This document shows positions 1 through 10,363 of a DNA stretch of 64,000 nucleotides, in pieces. The position numbers and the translations under genes were made by a program. Source of the stretch: Periplaneta americana (lineage: Eukaryota > Arthropoda > Insecta > Blattodea > Blattidae); the NCBI RefSeq assembly GCF_040183065.1, contig NC_091119.1, positions 63,278,892-63,342,891 of the forward strand. The letters run 5' to 3'. Numbering within the stretch: position 1 is the stretch's first letter; each line of letters starts with the position of its first letter. The notes beneath the pieces are model-generated. The model saw only the letters and a list, made by a program, of their open reading frames with translations. It ran no database searches and had not been told where the DNA came from.

Positions 1-378
1 TTCAATTCACTCACCACTTTTCTCTTTCATTGGTACAGCTTTTATGGCTCACTCTGTCTATTTGCATTCATTTTCAATTCCACTCTAATGTACTTCCCAG
101 ATTCTTCCTTTCTGTAGTACCGTACATAAAACACTCGATATTCTTTACTTACAATTTCTAATTTACTTTAACTCTCTTTACTACTTTCCTTTTTACTGGT
201 TTATTCTATTCGTATTCCCCTTAAGATTTAACACAACTAATTATTCCTCAATTTTTCCTCAGTTCCACTTTAGTTACCTTTAACGATCGAATTTTCACAT
301 TCTTTGTTTAGATAAGGTCGCTCAAATTACACAACTGAAATTTACATTAGAGAAAAGGATTTTCATGGAAGACTTCTG
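1..378. other. AT-rich sequence, nothing recognised
   Basis: T-rich noncoding sequence with no sustained open frame, no tRNA-like boxes and no inverted repeats that I could see. Confidence 0.5.
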
Positions 379-603
379 TCAAAAAGAGGGATTTTGGAAA
401 GGTGCATGGTATCGTCTCTCTTCTGCTAACAACACTATATCATCAGAAAATCTTATGCACTTTATTCTTCTTCTTCCTACTATAACCCCTCCCATGTTCT
501 GAAAACTGTTCATCATAATTAAAGAAAATTTCCTAATGTTACCGTTCCACAGAGCAACAGATAAATAAATACCTTCGAAATTCATGATACCAAGGCAAAA
601 CAC
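379..603 (-). pseudogene. LINE reverse transcriptase scrap
   Basis: A 74-codon minus-strand open frame whose second half reads like the catalytic strand of a non-LTR reverse transcriptase: RIKCIRFSDDIVLLAEE, where the family normally has (F/Y)ADD, here FSDD. Only this motif is recognisable; fingers and thumb are absent and the frame ends just after it. It is a fossil with no expected activity. Family knowledge: RTE-like LINEs have a basic strand right before the ADD motif. The assignment rests on one motif and could be chance, but the spacing and flanking hydrophobic residues fit well. Confidence 0.5.
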
Positions 604-731
604 AGTTTAGGCTTTTTTCCAAGTTCGCACTATCTGTATTTAGAACCAACTAAAATTAGTTGTACAATTCTGTCTCATTCTATAAGAAAAGGTCTTTCAA
701 AATAAAAGTTAAGTAACTATATTTGAAGGGT

Positions 732-935
732 CAGTGGCGTATACTGGTTAAAGGGTTTGGGCTACCGCTGACCCTATTATTACACAAAATATATCTAACA
801 ATTACTTTAATTTTAATTACTATGGTAAAACTAATAATAAAAAATTATTACATTATGTTATATTATAAACTTTTTCTTTTGTAATTTCCTTGGGCTACCG
901 CCGGTAGCCCCGGTAGCCCGCAAAATACGTCCCTG
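732..935. mobile_element. small hAT-type MITE
   Basis: A 204-bp element beginning CAGTGGCGTATACTG and ending with the complement of CAGGGACGTATTTTG. The flanking octamers are TGAAGGGT (724-731) and CGAAGGGT (936-943), a 7/8 match of the size hAT transposases make. The interior has no coding capacity and carries repeated GGTAGCCC-type motifs near the right end. It lies inside the left arm of the inverted repeat that ends near 1186, so it inserted after that repeat. Confidence 0.75.
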
Positions 936-936
936 C

Positions 937-1186
937 GAAGGGTACACGGGAATAACGATCAAGGTCCATTTTAGAAAGTTTCGAGAAAAACGAATTTTAA
1001 AGTTTAAGCACTTAATACTTTGTTATGTGTGTATTTAATAGAAATTGACGTAGTGGAATGTCAAGAACGATTATTTCTTATTACTAGCTAGACCACATGA
1101 TAGTACTTCCTTTCCACTATAAGATAGCATTATTAACTCAATTTCGATTTTTGGTGGACCTTGATCGTTTTTCCCGTGTACCCTTC
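937..1186. repeat. inverted-repeat (foldback) element, left arm interrupted
   Basis: Bases 937-968 and 1155-1186 are inverted copies over 32 bp with one mismatch. The homology continues outward past the hAT MITE: the TGAAGGGT at 724-731 and part of the preceding ACTATA-like sequence match the complement beyond 1186. The original left arm was therefore split by the MITE. The interior of about 190 bp is AT-rich and noncoding. It is probably a DNA-transposon-derived MITE; the superfamily is not determined. Confidence 0.65.
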
Positions 1187-2488
1187 ATTTAGGTATAGTA
1201 AAACCGCCAAAGCATATAGTTAATACAATTCATTTTTACAAATTAAATTAATTACGAAGAATAAAGAAAAAAAAATCTATCAACTTTCCCATTACTTTCA
1301 TAATTAGTTTCAGAAAACGTACAAACTATTTATTCAACATGAGGACTGTAGTATTTTAAAATTTACGCAATATCATGCAATATAGTTATAGTTAATATGC
1401 AATAGTTAAAAAATTATCCATCCATGGAGCACCACAGAACTCACTGGAGAGGCGTTACAAGAACATGATATAGTTAAAAATAAATTATTTACATAATTAT
1501 GAGAAGAAAATAGCGTCCAGAGATTTCCTTGAATGTTATTTGGATTGCAATTCATTTAAAGTAACTTAAGTTGATAAATGTCTCTGTGATGATTTTTTTT
1601 TTCTGGAGATGAGAATTAAAGGAAACAATTAAAGCACGATTAATATTTACAAATGTAATTTCGGACTACCACAGTTACCGGAAAGGCAGCTGAAACGTGT
1701 ATTCTTTTGAGGGACATTAATAAAAAATAAATTATTTGGGTTTTTATAATCTAAATTGTTACTGTATTAATATTTTAAGTATTAACATTGTATGTTACAT
1801 AACGTTACCCATACCAAATTTATATTGTACAGACAAAATATTGATTTTTATTGTAATTGGCATTTCATTATACTTCTAAAACTTACTGAATAAGTAAAAT
1901 AACATACTAGATGGCTTGGGCAGATGATAAGCGGCTGATATAATCGGCATTGACATAACATTAGAACAGCTGAATATATTCTTGTCTGCTGTCCAGAAAC
2001 ACAGTTCCCTATTAGCATCCATCAGACCAACATGAGTGCACATCTGTGTATGATTTTGAAAAGACCAATTTAATTAAGACGAAGTCTAGAAAAATTAAAT
2101 CTACAGCTACAGTGGTAATCGTAATCACACCTTAAATACAAGAAGATAAAATAGTTTTATAACATCATAAAATTAGTATAATGTTTCAATGTTGTTAAAT
2201 CATAATTTCATTTTCCAGGTAACATTAAATACTTTGGCATATTACAGTGTTATAGAAGTTCTCCGCTGTCTGAATTACTGTTGTTAACATCGCATATTGC
2301 TAACCGAGAATTAACAGCATTCTGCTATTGCCTTCTCGTGATGTAGTTCTGTACCTAGAATTACCCTCAGTTCAACATGCTTCTGTTCATTAATATTTGT
2401 AATTTTCATTTCGCTACACTTTAAATTACTGTACTTTCTTGATAATTAATCTCTTAGTATATTAAATACGTATCTTTATGGCGATAAC

Positions 2489-2540
<52 letters not shown>

Positions 2541-3247
2541 TAATAATAAATTAACGGTAACAAATAATTAATCATAGCAATTTTATGAAGACAAGTTCAA
2601 TCCTTCTGTTCATGGCAGCGAATTTATCAGTAACATCGTCGTGAAAAGGCTGATTTTTTTTATAATTATGTGCACAATTTGCTTCTCCATGGAAATATTT
2701 GCGAGTGACGAGAGCCTTTGTTGTGACATGGAATTAAGCAACTACACTAGTTTTTAGTGCGATTCTTGGAAGAAAAACTTCTTTCCGTGGACAAACTTGT
2801 TAATAAACGGCCCTAAATCTTTAAAGCACACTCATTTTATGAACAAATATTATTCTTAATTTAAAATAGACCTAATAACTAATGTAATAAGAACAGTAGA
2901 GAAAATAATTTATAATGCACACAATGGGATCTTTATGCGTACTCGCTCACGAAATCGCGGCAAATTTAACTTTGCGTATAGGTTACAGTAGTACCTACAA
3001 CGCAAACACCATAACCAAGTTTTCAATTCCTCTTACATTATATTTTCACTTTTCTCAAGACTCGTGTTTGCTTCTTTAGCAAAACGGTTAAAAAAGTTAT
3101 AAACATATTCATTTAATATATCTTTTCTATGGGCGAAATTAATTTTAACACTTTTAAATTTCTGTAATTTTCACTGTTAGAGATGGATACCTTGTTTAGT
3201 CTCTCTGTCGTTGATTGACGGAACGTTATGAATTCGTCTCCTCTACT
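1187..3247. other. AT-rich noncoding stretch with one microsatellite
   Basis: No open frame or tRNA-like motif worth reporting. The only structure is a pure AAT-type microsatellite at about 2488-2540. The rest is unstructured AT-rich sequence. Confidence 0.5.
2488..2540. repeat. (AAT)n microsatellite
   Basis: Uninterrupted trinucleotide repeat of about 17 units, followed by degenerate units to about 2550. Confidence 0.95.
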
Positions 3248-3297
3248 ATGGCATGTTACGGGGATACCTTTACCTTTACCTTTACCTTTACCTTTTA
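3248..3297 (+). mobile_element. SINE 3' tail with CTTTAC repeats
   Basis: The sequence GGCATGTTACGGGGATACC followed by about five CTTTAC units is the same 3' end as the SINE at 5004-5270. Nothing upstream matches the SINE body, so this is a severely 5'-truncated copy. Confidence 0.7.
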
Positions 3298-3349
3298 CTA
3301 TTTCACGTCTGACCCAAGCCGTGAAACTCTTGTTGCGGGGCGAGGAGAT

Positions 3350-3786
3350 CCGTGCATTTTTTTTTTTTTAAAGCAAGACGTAAAGCGCTGCAGCAAGACC
3401 GTTCTTTTATTACATTTGCTTCACCAGCGCTGTAGCAAGCGTGCAGCAAATCAAAACTTCTCTTTACGAGTTTGCTGCACGATCCATCATGGCCGAATGT
3501 GTGTTTTGGTCTTTTGCAACGTTTATTATTGTCAAAATCGTCTAGTAATAATAATCCAATGTCATTATCATAGAAGTCGAAATTATTTAACATGTTTGGT
3601 TCTTTCAGGGTTAAATTTATTACGGCAGAAATCAACGAGTTAGATACTATCTAACTCGTTGGCAGAAATAGAAGCCAATATTAATTGTCCACCATTTTGC
3701 AGTCATTTGACCTACTTACGTTTTTTTTTTTCGACCCTCATTTTGCTGCAGCAAAGGCATGAAGCGCTTTAAAAAAAAACGCACGG
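3350..3786. mobile_element. Harbinger-like MITE
   Basis: A 437-bp element with imperfect inverted ends of the form CCGTGC(A/G)TTTTTTTTT-AAAGC, flanked by the trinucleotide GAT on both sides (3347-3349 and 3787-3789). Three-bp duplications are typical of PIF/Harbinger elements. A minus-strand open frame (3303-3635) has the run LLLLDDFDNNKR followed by basic residues, which loosely recalls the N-terminus of HARBI1-type nucleases. That resemblance is weak. A perfect palindrome sits inside at 3633-3661. Confidence 0.6.
3633..3661. repeat. perfect 29-nt palindrome
   Basis: Two 14-nt arms, CAACGAGTTAGATA and its exact complement, are separated by a single C. It lies within the Harbinger-like MITE. 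A one-base loop would favour a cruciform or hairpin. Confidence 0.9.
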
Positions 3787-4093
3787 GATGTAGGCTTGTT
3801 GCTATGGTAACCATAGCTGAGTGAAACACTCAGGAGAAAAATTGAACTCCACCGGCACAGAAGGTATCGGAGTCTTGTTGCTACGGTAAACATAGCAAGC
3901 GAGATAGAAAGTCACAATGCAAGAAGTGGAGTCGTCGGCGCTATGTTCTTCTTCAGCGCGGCGCGATTTTTGAACTTACATAAACATAAATATCATAAAA
4001 TTAGTCGCGTTGTAATGTATAGTAAAAGTAAAGTGAATTTTTCAATTTTAAACGTGTAAAAAAATTCTATTGTGTGACGTAATAACGAAAATT

Positions 4094-4338
4094 CAGCCAC
4101 CGGCGTGGCTCAGTCGGTTAAGGCGCTTGCCTGCTGGTCTGAAGTTGCGCTCGGGTGCGGGTTCGATCCCCGCTTGGGCCGATTACCTGGTTGGGTTTAT
4201 TCCGAGGTTTTCCCCAACGGTAAGGCGAATTCTACGTAACCTATGGCGAATCCTCGGCCTCATCTCGCTATCACCAATCTCATCGACGCTAAATAATGTA
4301 GTAGTTAATACAGCGTCGTTAAATAACCAACTAAAAAA
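4094..4338 (+). mobile_element. tRNA-derived SINE, family 1
   Basis: The head is tRNA-like: A box GTGGCTCAGTCGG, B box GGTTCGATCCC, spaced as in a tRNA. It is followed by a tRNA-unrelated body ending in a short A-run. It is flanked by AATAACGAAAATT (4081-4093) and AATAACAGAAATT (4339-4351), a target duplication of about 13 bp as expected for LINE-driven retroposition. The same family recurs at 18449-18710 and, truncated and inverted, at 16457-16617. Transcription would be by RNA polymerase III from the internal boxes. Confidence 0.9.
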
Positions 4339-5003
4339 AATAACAGAAATTAAAATATGAAACAGAACTGAAATTGTACCCAACAGAGACATACACTTCG
4401 CAAAATATACAACATTGAAATATTAAACAGTTAATTTCTTGACTTATACCACGACAATGGAAATTTCCTTTGATATTCCAACACCAAGATGAGAGAATAA
4501 AATCTTAATTTCTAAAATGACAATACATTTTACTATTATATGCAATATTCAATAACCTTTTATGCTACAACAATGTAGAAATTTTAGATAATGCATAACA
4601 AAAATAGACTTCAGAATATTATTATTATTATTATTATGTTTTTTTTAATTTGCATCATTATAGTTATTTAAAAAAGTCAGAACGTCCAACACTGAAGAAT
4701 CGTTCCAATTTTTAAGTTTGCGCTCGAAACTTACGACTTTTTTGGTTAACTGAAACGTCACAAGGATGTATTAAACGTGTAAAAAAACCGAATTTGGAAT
4801 AAACTGCAATAATGTGCAACGAAAATATGACTTAACATAGAGGGCAAGTGGACTCAAGTTGAAAGATAGTCGTAAGACAAGAAGAGACGCAGTCGCCTTA
4901 TTCATATTGGCAAATAGTGAGAACTGACTGCGTGGAGAAACATCTTCAGCGCCTCAATATAAAAGACTGAAAATAACTCCTGATATTATTATGAGTAATG
5001 GAT
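4339..5003. other. AT-rich noncoding spacer
   Basis: Contains a short (ATT)n run near 4617-4637 and otherwise no recognisable structure. Confidence 0.5.
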
Positions 5004-5270
5004 ACGGACTGGAAGGTCCGGTGTTCGATCCCAGGTGGTGACAGGATTTTTTCTCGTTGCCAAACTTTCAGAACGGCCCCGAGGTTCACTCGGCCTCCTA
5101 TAAAATTGAGTACTGGGTCTTTCCCGGGGGTGAAAGGCGGTCAGAGCGTGATGCCGACCACATCACCTCAGTCTAGTTCCGAGGTCATGGAAAGCATGGG
5201 GCTCTACCTTACCTCCATGCCCCCCAAATGCCTTCATGGCATGTTACGGGGATACCTTTACCTTTACCTT
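5004..5270 (+). mobile_element. tRNA-derived SINE, family 4, 5'-truncated
   Basis: Only the B-box half of the tRNA head remains (GGTGTTCGATCCCAGG near 5022), then a GC-richer body and a 3' end of CTTTAC repeats. The flanking repeats TAATGGAT at 4996-5003 and 5271-5278 are identical, giving an 8-bp target duplication. Loss of the A box makes it inactive. The same 3' end occurs at 3248-3297. Confidence 0.85.
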
Positions 5271-5278
5271 TAATGGAT

Positions 5279-6117
5279 CAGTAATAATAACAATGGTGTT
5301 GTGAAAAGGAACAATATAAAGTATTAAGACAACGTCAGAGAATATTAAATCATTTAAAGCTTACTTTAAAGGAAACGAAAATATTATGTTTGAAATGTAA
5401 CATAAATGATCAGTAGAAATGTACATCTCTAGGGCAGACAAAAAAATATGTACGGTGATTTATCATATCAATGTAATAACCGCCACCATATTAAGGTAAA
5501 TATATATTTTGGCAAATCTTCAGAATTCAGATGGTCAAGACAATTATACCGAGGAAAGAAATTACTCAAAAACTAGCAGCAAATGTGGAATTGGAAATGC
5601 TTTGCGCAATAACTGAACGGGATATAATCTTTTTCTTCTTCTTATTGTTCTAAATTAAGGGTGTAGATTACTGCTATAACACTTGGCCACAAATGACCCT
5701 TTGTGCACCCCATACACTACAGATCAACCCAGGAGACTGCAATGCGTTACCAGCTTTGATATGCTGCTGGGATTAATTTCCTCAGAAGACAATGTTTGTT
5801 TCCCGAGATAACGGTGCCTGATTGACTTAGATCTGAGCAATCCAGCAAAATGGCAAATGATAACCAATTTGCGTCCTTTCTTTTTATTTAGTAAGAAATC
5901 GATTTTGTTTCTATAAAAATTGCTACATCGCAGTGAATTCAGAAGCACTTGTCAACAGACGAAACACTTCCCTGGAGCACAGATGGCAGTCACGAGGAGA
6001 CTGCCCTTACAACCTGTACCCACGGTGCTCAGGCTTAAGGTGAGACATGCATCTTGTAACAGTGTTGCAAAATACCTATTACTTAAACTGATTTAATATT
6101 AATTAAAGTATTGAAAT
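5279..6117. other. noncoding spacer
   Basis: No domain, tRNA-like box or inverted repeat recognised. Short open frames here have no protein-like composition. Confidence 0.45.
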
Positions 6118-6892
6118 GCTTCCAGGTATGGTGGGTCCCTGTCACCACAGCATGGCGCGTCCTCAGGTTGCGGATAGAGGAGACAGCCTCCATATATGGA
6201 TATATTGAATAAACAGTCGCGGACAACGGATAAGGGGTGGTCCTCCAGCTTGGGGGTTGGGCGATGAACTAACAACCCACCACCGTAAATAAACAGCTTG
6301 TTACGAAACCACGACATAAGCCTCGGATTCATAGATTTCAAAAAGGTATGTGACTCGGTTAAGAGAGAAGTTTTATATAATCTTATTGAATTTGGTAATC
6401 TCAAGAAACTAGTTCAATTAATTAAAATATGCCTCAGTGAAATGTACAGCAGAGTCCATATAGATCAGTTTCTATCTGATGCTTTTCCAATTCACTGCGG
6501 GCTAAAGCAAGGAAATGCACTATCATCTTTACTTTTTAACTTTTCGTTAGAACAACGGTCATCAGAACACTGCACTCTCGGGCTAGCGTCTCTTACCCGC
6601 AGATCTCTTACAGCACCAGTGTGCATCCAATGCTGCTGGCGGGTATGCTTCCTCCCGCACGAGAGTGCATTTTGCCATGCACTGTTTACCCGTAATCCAT
6701 TTCAGCGAGTCTTGACGACCACTGCTCTAGAAAATGCTATTAGGAAAGTCCAGGATAACAGACAGGGTTTGGATTTGAACGGATTATATCAGCTGCTTGT
6801 CTATGTGGATGACATGAATATTTAGGAGAAAATCCACAAACGATTAGGGAAAAGACAGGAATTTTACTTGAAACAAGTAAAGAGATAGGTTG
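6118..6892 (+). mobile_element. RTE-like LINE family A, internally deleted copy
   Basis: Bases 6118-6310 look like a LINE 5' leader (GCGCGTCCTCAGGTTGCGG and a CCACCGTAAA stretch). They are joined directly to the reverse-transcriptase region at about 6330, which starts at IDFKK; the intact family copy at 12097-13551 has more than 300 bp of sequence upstream of that point. The body then follows the family A copy through GLKQGNALS and the YADD region, here mutated to VYVDD, and ends by 6892. Endonuclease and fingers are missing. It is further broken by the MITE at 6553-6724. The 175-codon open frame at 6298-6825 is a chance fusion across these pieces. Confidence 0.75.
6553..6724. mobile_element. 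hAT-type MITE nested in LINE
   Basis: A 172-bp insertion that is absent from the intact LINE copy, where the homologous site reads CTTTAGAA. Flanks are CGTTAGAA (6545-6552) and CTCTAGAA (6725-6732), each one base from the empty-site octamer. The ends are imperfect inverted repeats, CAACGGTCATCA against CAGTGGTCGTCA, the CARYGG start typical of hAT elements. The interior is noncoding. Confidence 0.85.
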
Positions 6893-6899
6893 GTTGGTT

Positions 6900-7130
6900 T
6901 TGCATGAGATTTTAATACCTTGTGTAATCCATCTATTGCTACATATTGTTTCATTTTTATACTTTACAGGAAAACTGGTTTCAAAAATACTTAGAAATGT
7001 TTTATGAAATTCGTTGAATTTACTGTTCGTATCACTTTGACTGTATACTGATTCCCATGTTTCACTTTTAAGATTTATTTCAAAATTATTTAATGATTCC
7101 CTGTTTATATTTCTGAATCTCACTTTAATT

Positions 7131-7171
<41 letters not shown>

Positions 7172-7395
7172 CTTAGGAGTTGAGCATCATGATCCGATTG
7201 AGATATACCTATTTTTTCTTTTCCGATGAATATGTTGTCTATTGCAGTAGCTGAATCCCCCTGTATTCTGGTCGGAAAGTTTACTGTGTGTATTAAATTG
7301 AAAGATGTTAGCAATGAATTTAGTTGATCTTTCCTATTGCTTTTTGTTAGATAATCGACATTGATGTCTCCGCAAATGATGCATTCATTCTTCTA
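6900..7395 (-). pseudogene. LINE endonuclease/linker fragment
   Basis: On the minus strand, from the right: CGDINVDYL, then NFPTRIQ, AIDNIFIG and SQSDHDAQLLS. These are the GD(F/I)N and SDH blocks of an APE-type endonuclease of a non-LTR retrotransposon. After a 36-nt A-run (T on the plus strand, 7132-7167) the reading resumes in RFRNINRES and ends with WITQGIKISCK, a block found between endonuclease and reverse transcriptase. The SDH motif keeps the metal-site Asp and His. The copy has no reverse transcriptase and is interrupted, so it is dead. It differs from the adjacent family A LINE. Confidence 0.7.
7132..7167. repeat. 36-nt poly(T) inside LINE fragment
   Basis: Pure T on the plus strand; it separates two halves of one LINE open frame. 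It could be the remnant tail of an insertion or slippage of a short A-run. Confidence 0.9.
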
Positions 7396-7846
7396 CACGT
7401 TTACTACTAGCACTGTTTATCAGGCTTATCTCACTGTTTTTCACATAGCACACTGGTAAATTCAGCGATGGTTGGGCGTTTAATTTCAATTTTTTCTTTG
7501 CTGGTATGTTATCTTTCGCAGCTTTGGATCAGAGGGAAACATGATAAATAACACTCGAGCCTTTAGTTTTCCTGCTATAATTCTGACACTCGCTCACCGC
7601 ACAATTTGGCATTTTGCATGCTATGATAGTAACAATATAGGCCTATTATAAACAGTACACTAGCAACGTCTATACAAAATCACAAACACACCCCTCGTTT
7701 TTTAAATTTCAGTAACTACTAAGCGGTTGAGAGTGGAGTGTGTCCCAAAGACGTTGTAGTTATATATCTAGGCACACAATTGGCGCTGATGTCGTGTACA
7801 AATTTGAAACCTCTCGCGCAGGTTCGCGTGCCGTAATTTTGTATTA
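7396..7846. other. spacer; right edge is part of a P-like remnant
   Basis: No coding signal. The last 40 bases or so (GCCGTAATTTTGTATTACTA) match, inverted, the intron just downstream of THAP exon 1 in the P-like element at 13606-17656. They join the sequence resuming at 11594 if the intervening hAT element is removed. Confidence 0.5.
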
Positions 7847-8420
7847 CTATACATTAGTGATGGGCGAAGTTGTTCTTTTCCCGGAACAGTTCCGATTGTT
7901 CCGGTTCCGGAAAAATACTATGTTCCAAACAACAGTTCCGAAATAACAGTTAAAATATACAAGTTTAGATGTGTCTGAATCGTTCACTGATGCGAGTTAT
8001 CTCTTTGACTCTCGCTCCATTTGAGGAGTCGTTCAAAGGGCGGTACAGTACCCTCCCTCTTCCCCAAGCGGCTCGCACATACGTTGGAGCACTCATCGCT
8101 CGGACTCTTAAAATACGTTATCGGCATGACATCATAGCACACATGCTTCTCAATAGATGACATTCCAATGCACATTCGACTCGGTTTGGAAACTTGCTGT
8201 GTATGCGGACAGAAGCTTCATGTTTATTAGATAAACAGCTGTTGAATACAAGGTCAGAATGCAACACTAATTGGTATATAAAGTCATGTAGATACGGTAA
8301 CCAACTCAAAAATTTAACATGTCATTTAAAACGTGTAGTATGTAATTTTTGTTCTCCGTGTTACATATTAAAAAAAATTAAAATCATTAATTTTTATTTT
8401 TACTTTTCTTAATGCTTAGC

Positions 8421-8466
<46 letters not shown>

Positions 8467-8597
8467 TAAGTTCATACATAATACAAATATATAACTACTG
8501 TATATATTGATATATTAGCATTAGTGAAACCTGAAACCCCACACTTAGTAAAATGTTAGAAACCCTCTGTACCAAAGTGTAGTACTTTAAACTTCGC

Positions 8598-8823
8598 GTC
8601 GACCTGGTTGGCAAGTTGGTATAGCGCTGGCCTTCTATGCCCAAGGTTGCGGGTTCGATCCCGGGCCAGGTCGATGGCATTTAAGTGTGCTTAAATGCGA
8701 CAGGCTCATATCAGTAGATTTACTGGCATGTAAAAGAACTCCTGCGGGACAAAATTCCGGCACATCCGGCGACGCTGATATAACCTCTGCAGTTGCGAGC
8801 GTCGTTAAATAAAACATAACATT
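8598..8823 (+). mobile_element. tRNA-derived SINE, family 2
   Basis: tRNA-like head with A-box-like TGGTATAGCGCTGG and B box GGTTCGATCCC, then a body that includes a GTGTGCTTAAATGCG block and ends in AAATAAAACATAAC. The flanking repeat TTTAAACTTCGC is identical at 8586-8597 and 8824-8835. An inverted copy of the family lies at 46340-46573. Confidence 0.9.
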
Positions 8824-8860
8824 TTTAAACTTCGCATCGCACCTCGCTCTGTGTCATTAC

Positions 8861-9741
8861 CAAAGCTCGGAACTTGGGGACTTGTGTCTTTGCACGTGAC
8901 TAAGCGACCGGACTTCAATGTCAACAAACTCCCGCTTCCAGCACGGAGGTACTGTCAGGTCTGCAACAAAAGTGGTTTCTGGCTGCAACAACATATTGAT
9001 AATATTATGGTAGGTTGAAACACGTAATTTCATAGCATATATATAATAAAAATAAACATGAGAAATATATCAAATTTACTGGTCTGCTGTGTACATTTTA
9101 TTACAGTGTATGACTATCTACATTCGAAGATTTTTCGGTAGCAGACTTAAAATACGGAATGTTTTCACTGTTACTGTTTTCTGTTCGATTTTCAGCAGTT
9201 GCTAGCTGATCTCGTATCTGAGAAAGATAAGTGTATCCTAATTTTTTCTAGAAAATAGTTTTCAATTAGTGTGTCACTAGTAGGACAAGCCCCTCTACGT
9301 TTCGATCCATGGCTATGGACAGACTTTTCTACAATTTGAGGGACTGCAATGCCTTTCAATGAATTTCGTTTCCAGCCTCTAGTTTGTGTGTGGCACAACT
9401 TACAAAATATAAACTCTCCATTCGAAAAAAATTATGTATCTCCTCCGAATTCTCCACGAAATTCTGTATCTAAGATTAAAAAAAATGTATTTTCAAACTT
9501 CTATAATACCCATTCGAATAACACGTATTTTCTAATTCCTCAAACAGACCATTTACCTTTAATTCTCTGAATGTCATTGGCTTCGACATAACAGTTTCTT
9601 CGTCCGTCTTCCTGTCATTAGTTGTGGCCACTTTCTTAGTACACACGACTGTCCCTGAGCACTTGCAGCGTGAGCTTTGTGTACGTTGTACCTGTAACCT
9701 TACTCATGCACACGACACAAGTCCCCAAGTTCCGAGCTTTG
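8861..9741. mobile_element. 880-bp TIR element, copy A (hAT-like)
   Basis: Inverted ends of about 28 bp starting CAAAGCTCGGAACTTGGGGA; the flanks are GTCATTAC (8853-8860) and GTCATTAG (9742-9749), 7 of 8 bases alike. The interior has no transposase. A 68-codon open frame (9192-9398, minus) is shared almost unchanged with copy B, but this reflects DNA identity and not a known domain. The TSD pattern nTnnnnAn fits hAT elements. Confidence 0.8.
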
Positions 9742-10363
9742 GTCATTAGACAGACATAATGTACCTGTCTCAACGAAATAATTTAATACGCACCAAAAGA
9801 AGATTAACCCTGCCCTGCACATAAGAGGGAAAATAAAAGGGACGCAGAAACCACCGCCCACGACCCTTTCGTTTACACCGCCTTATAAACAAACACACAG
9901 GAAGACTCTGTGCATCAGTAGTAGAATTTAGGCGACCAACGGGAGCCGAAAGTTCGCAAAACCAACGATGCCCACTTGATATAATCCGTCACTGATCTTC
10001 CCGCCTATTCTTGCCGCACAAATACATTACTGTCTCAGTCGGTGAAGGTGGAGTGGGGAATTAAGAGGTGGTATACAGAACTCAGTCGACTTATTTACGC
10101 CCAGGCCTGGATTAACCTAATATTTTTATTGTTAAAAGATCTAACTTTAGGAATGGCTGGTTAAAAATCTAGAAAATTATAGGTACTGTTAATTAACACA
10201 CACAAACATTGATGTGTTTTATTTAGGAGTACCTTTAAGTTATTATAACGTTGATTCAGGAAACAATTACAATTTCACAAACATCAGCTGCCTCTGTTTT
10301 CGTTTCCAATAATAAACATGTTTCTAGAGAGTGCAGGTTGTTTCTCAATGGCCAGGTTATCAG
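9742..10363. other. spacer between inverted element copies
   Basis: Part of the hAT composite interior. No coding signal. Near 10106 the sequence CAGGCCTGGATTAACC resembles a hAT end, but no partner was found. Confidence 0.45.

Noticed and set aside
3215-3643. 142-codon plus-strand frame with FTFTFTFTF
   Set aside because: It reads through the CTTTAC SINE tail and a T-run; no protein character.
5724-5948. 74-codon minus frame with basic stretches
   Set aside because: Composition is unremarkable and no motif or splice signal supports it.
10106-10130. CAGGCCTGGATTAACC as a hAT end
   Set aside because: No inverted partner or target duplication found.
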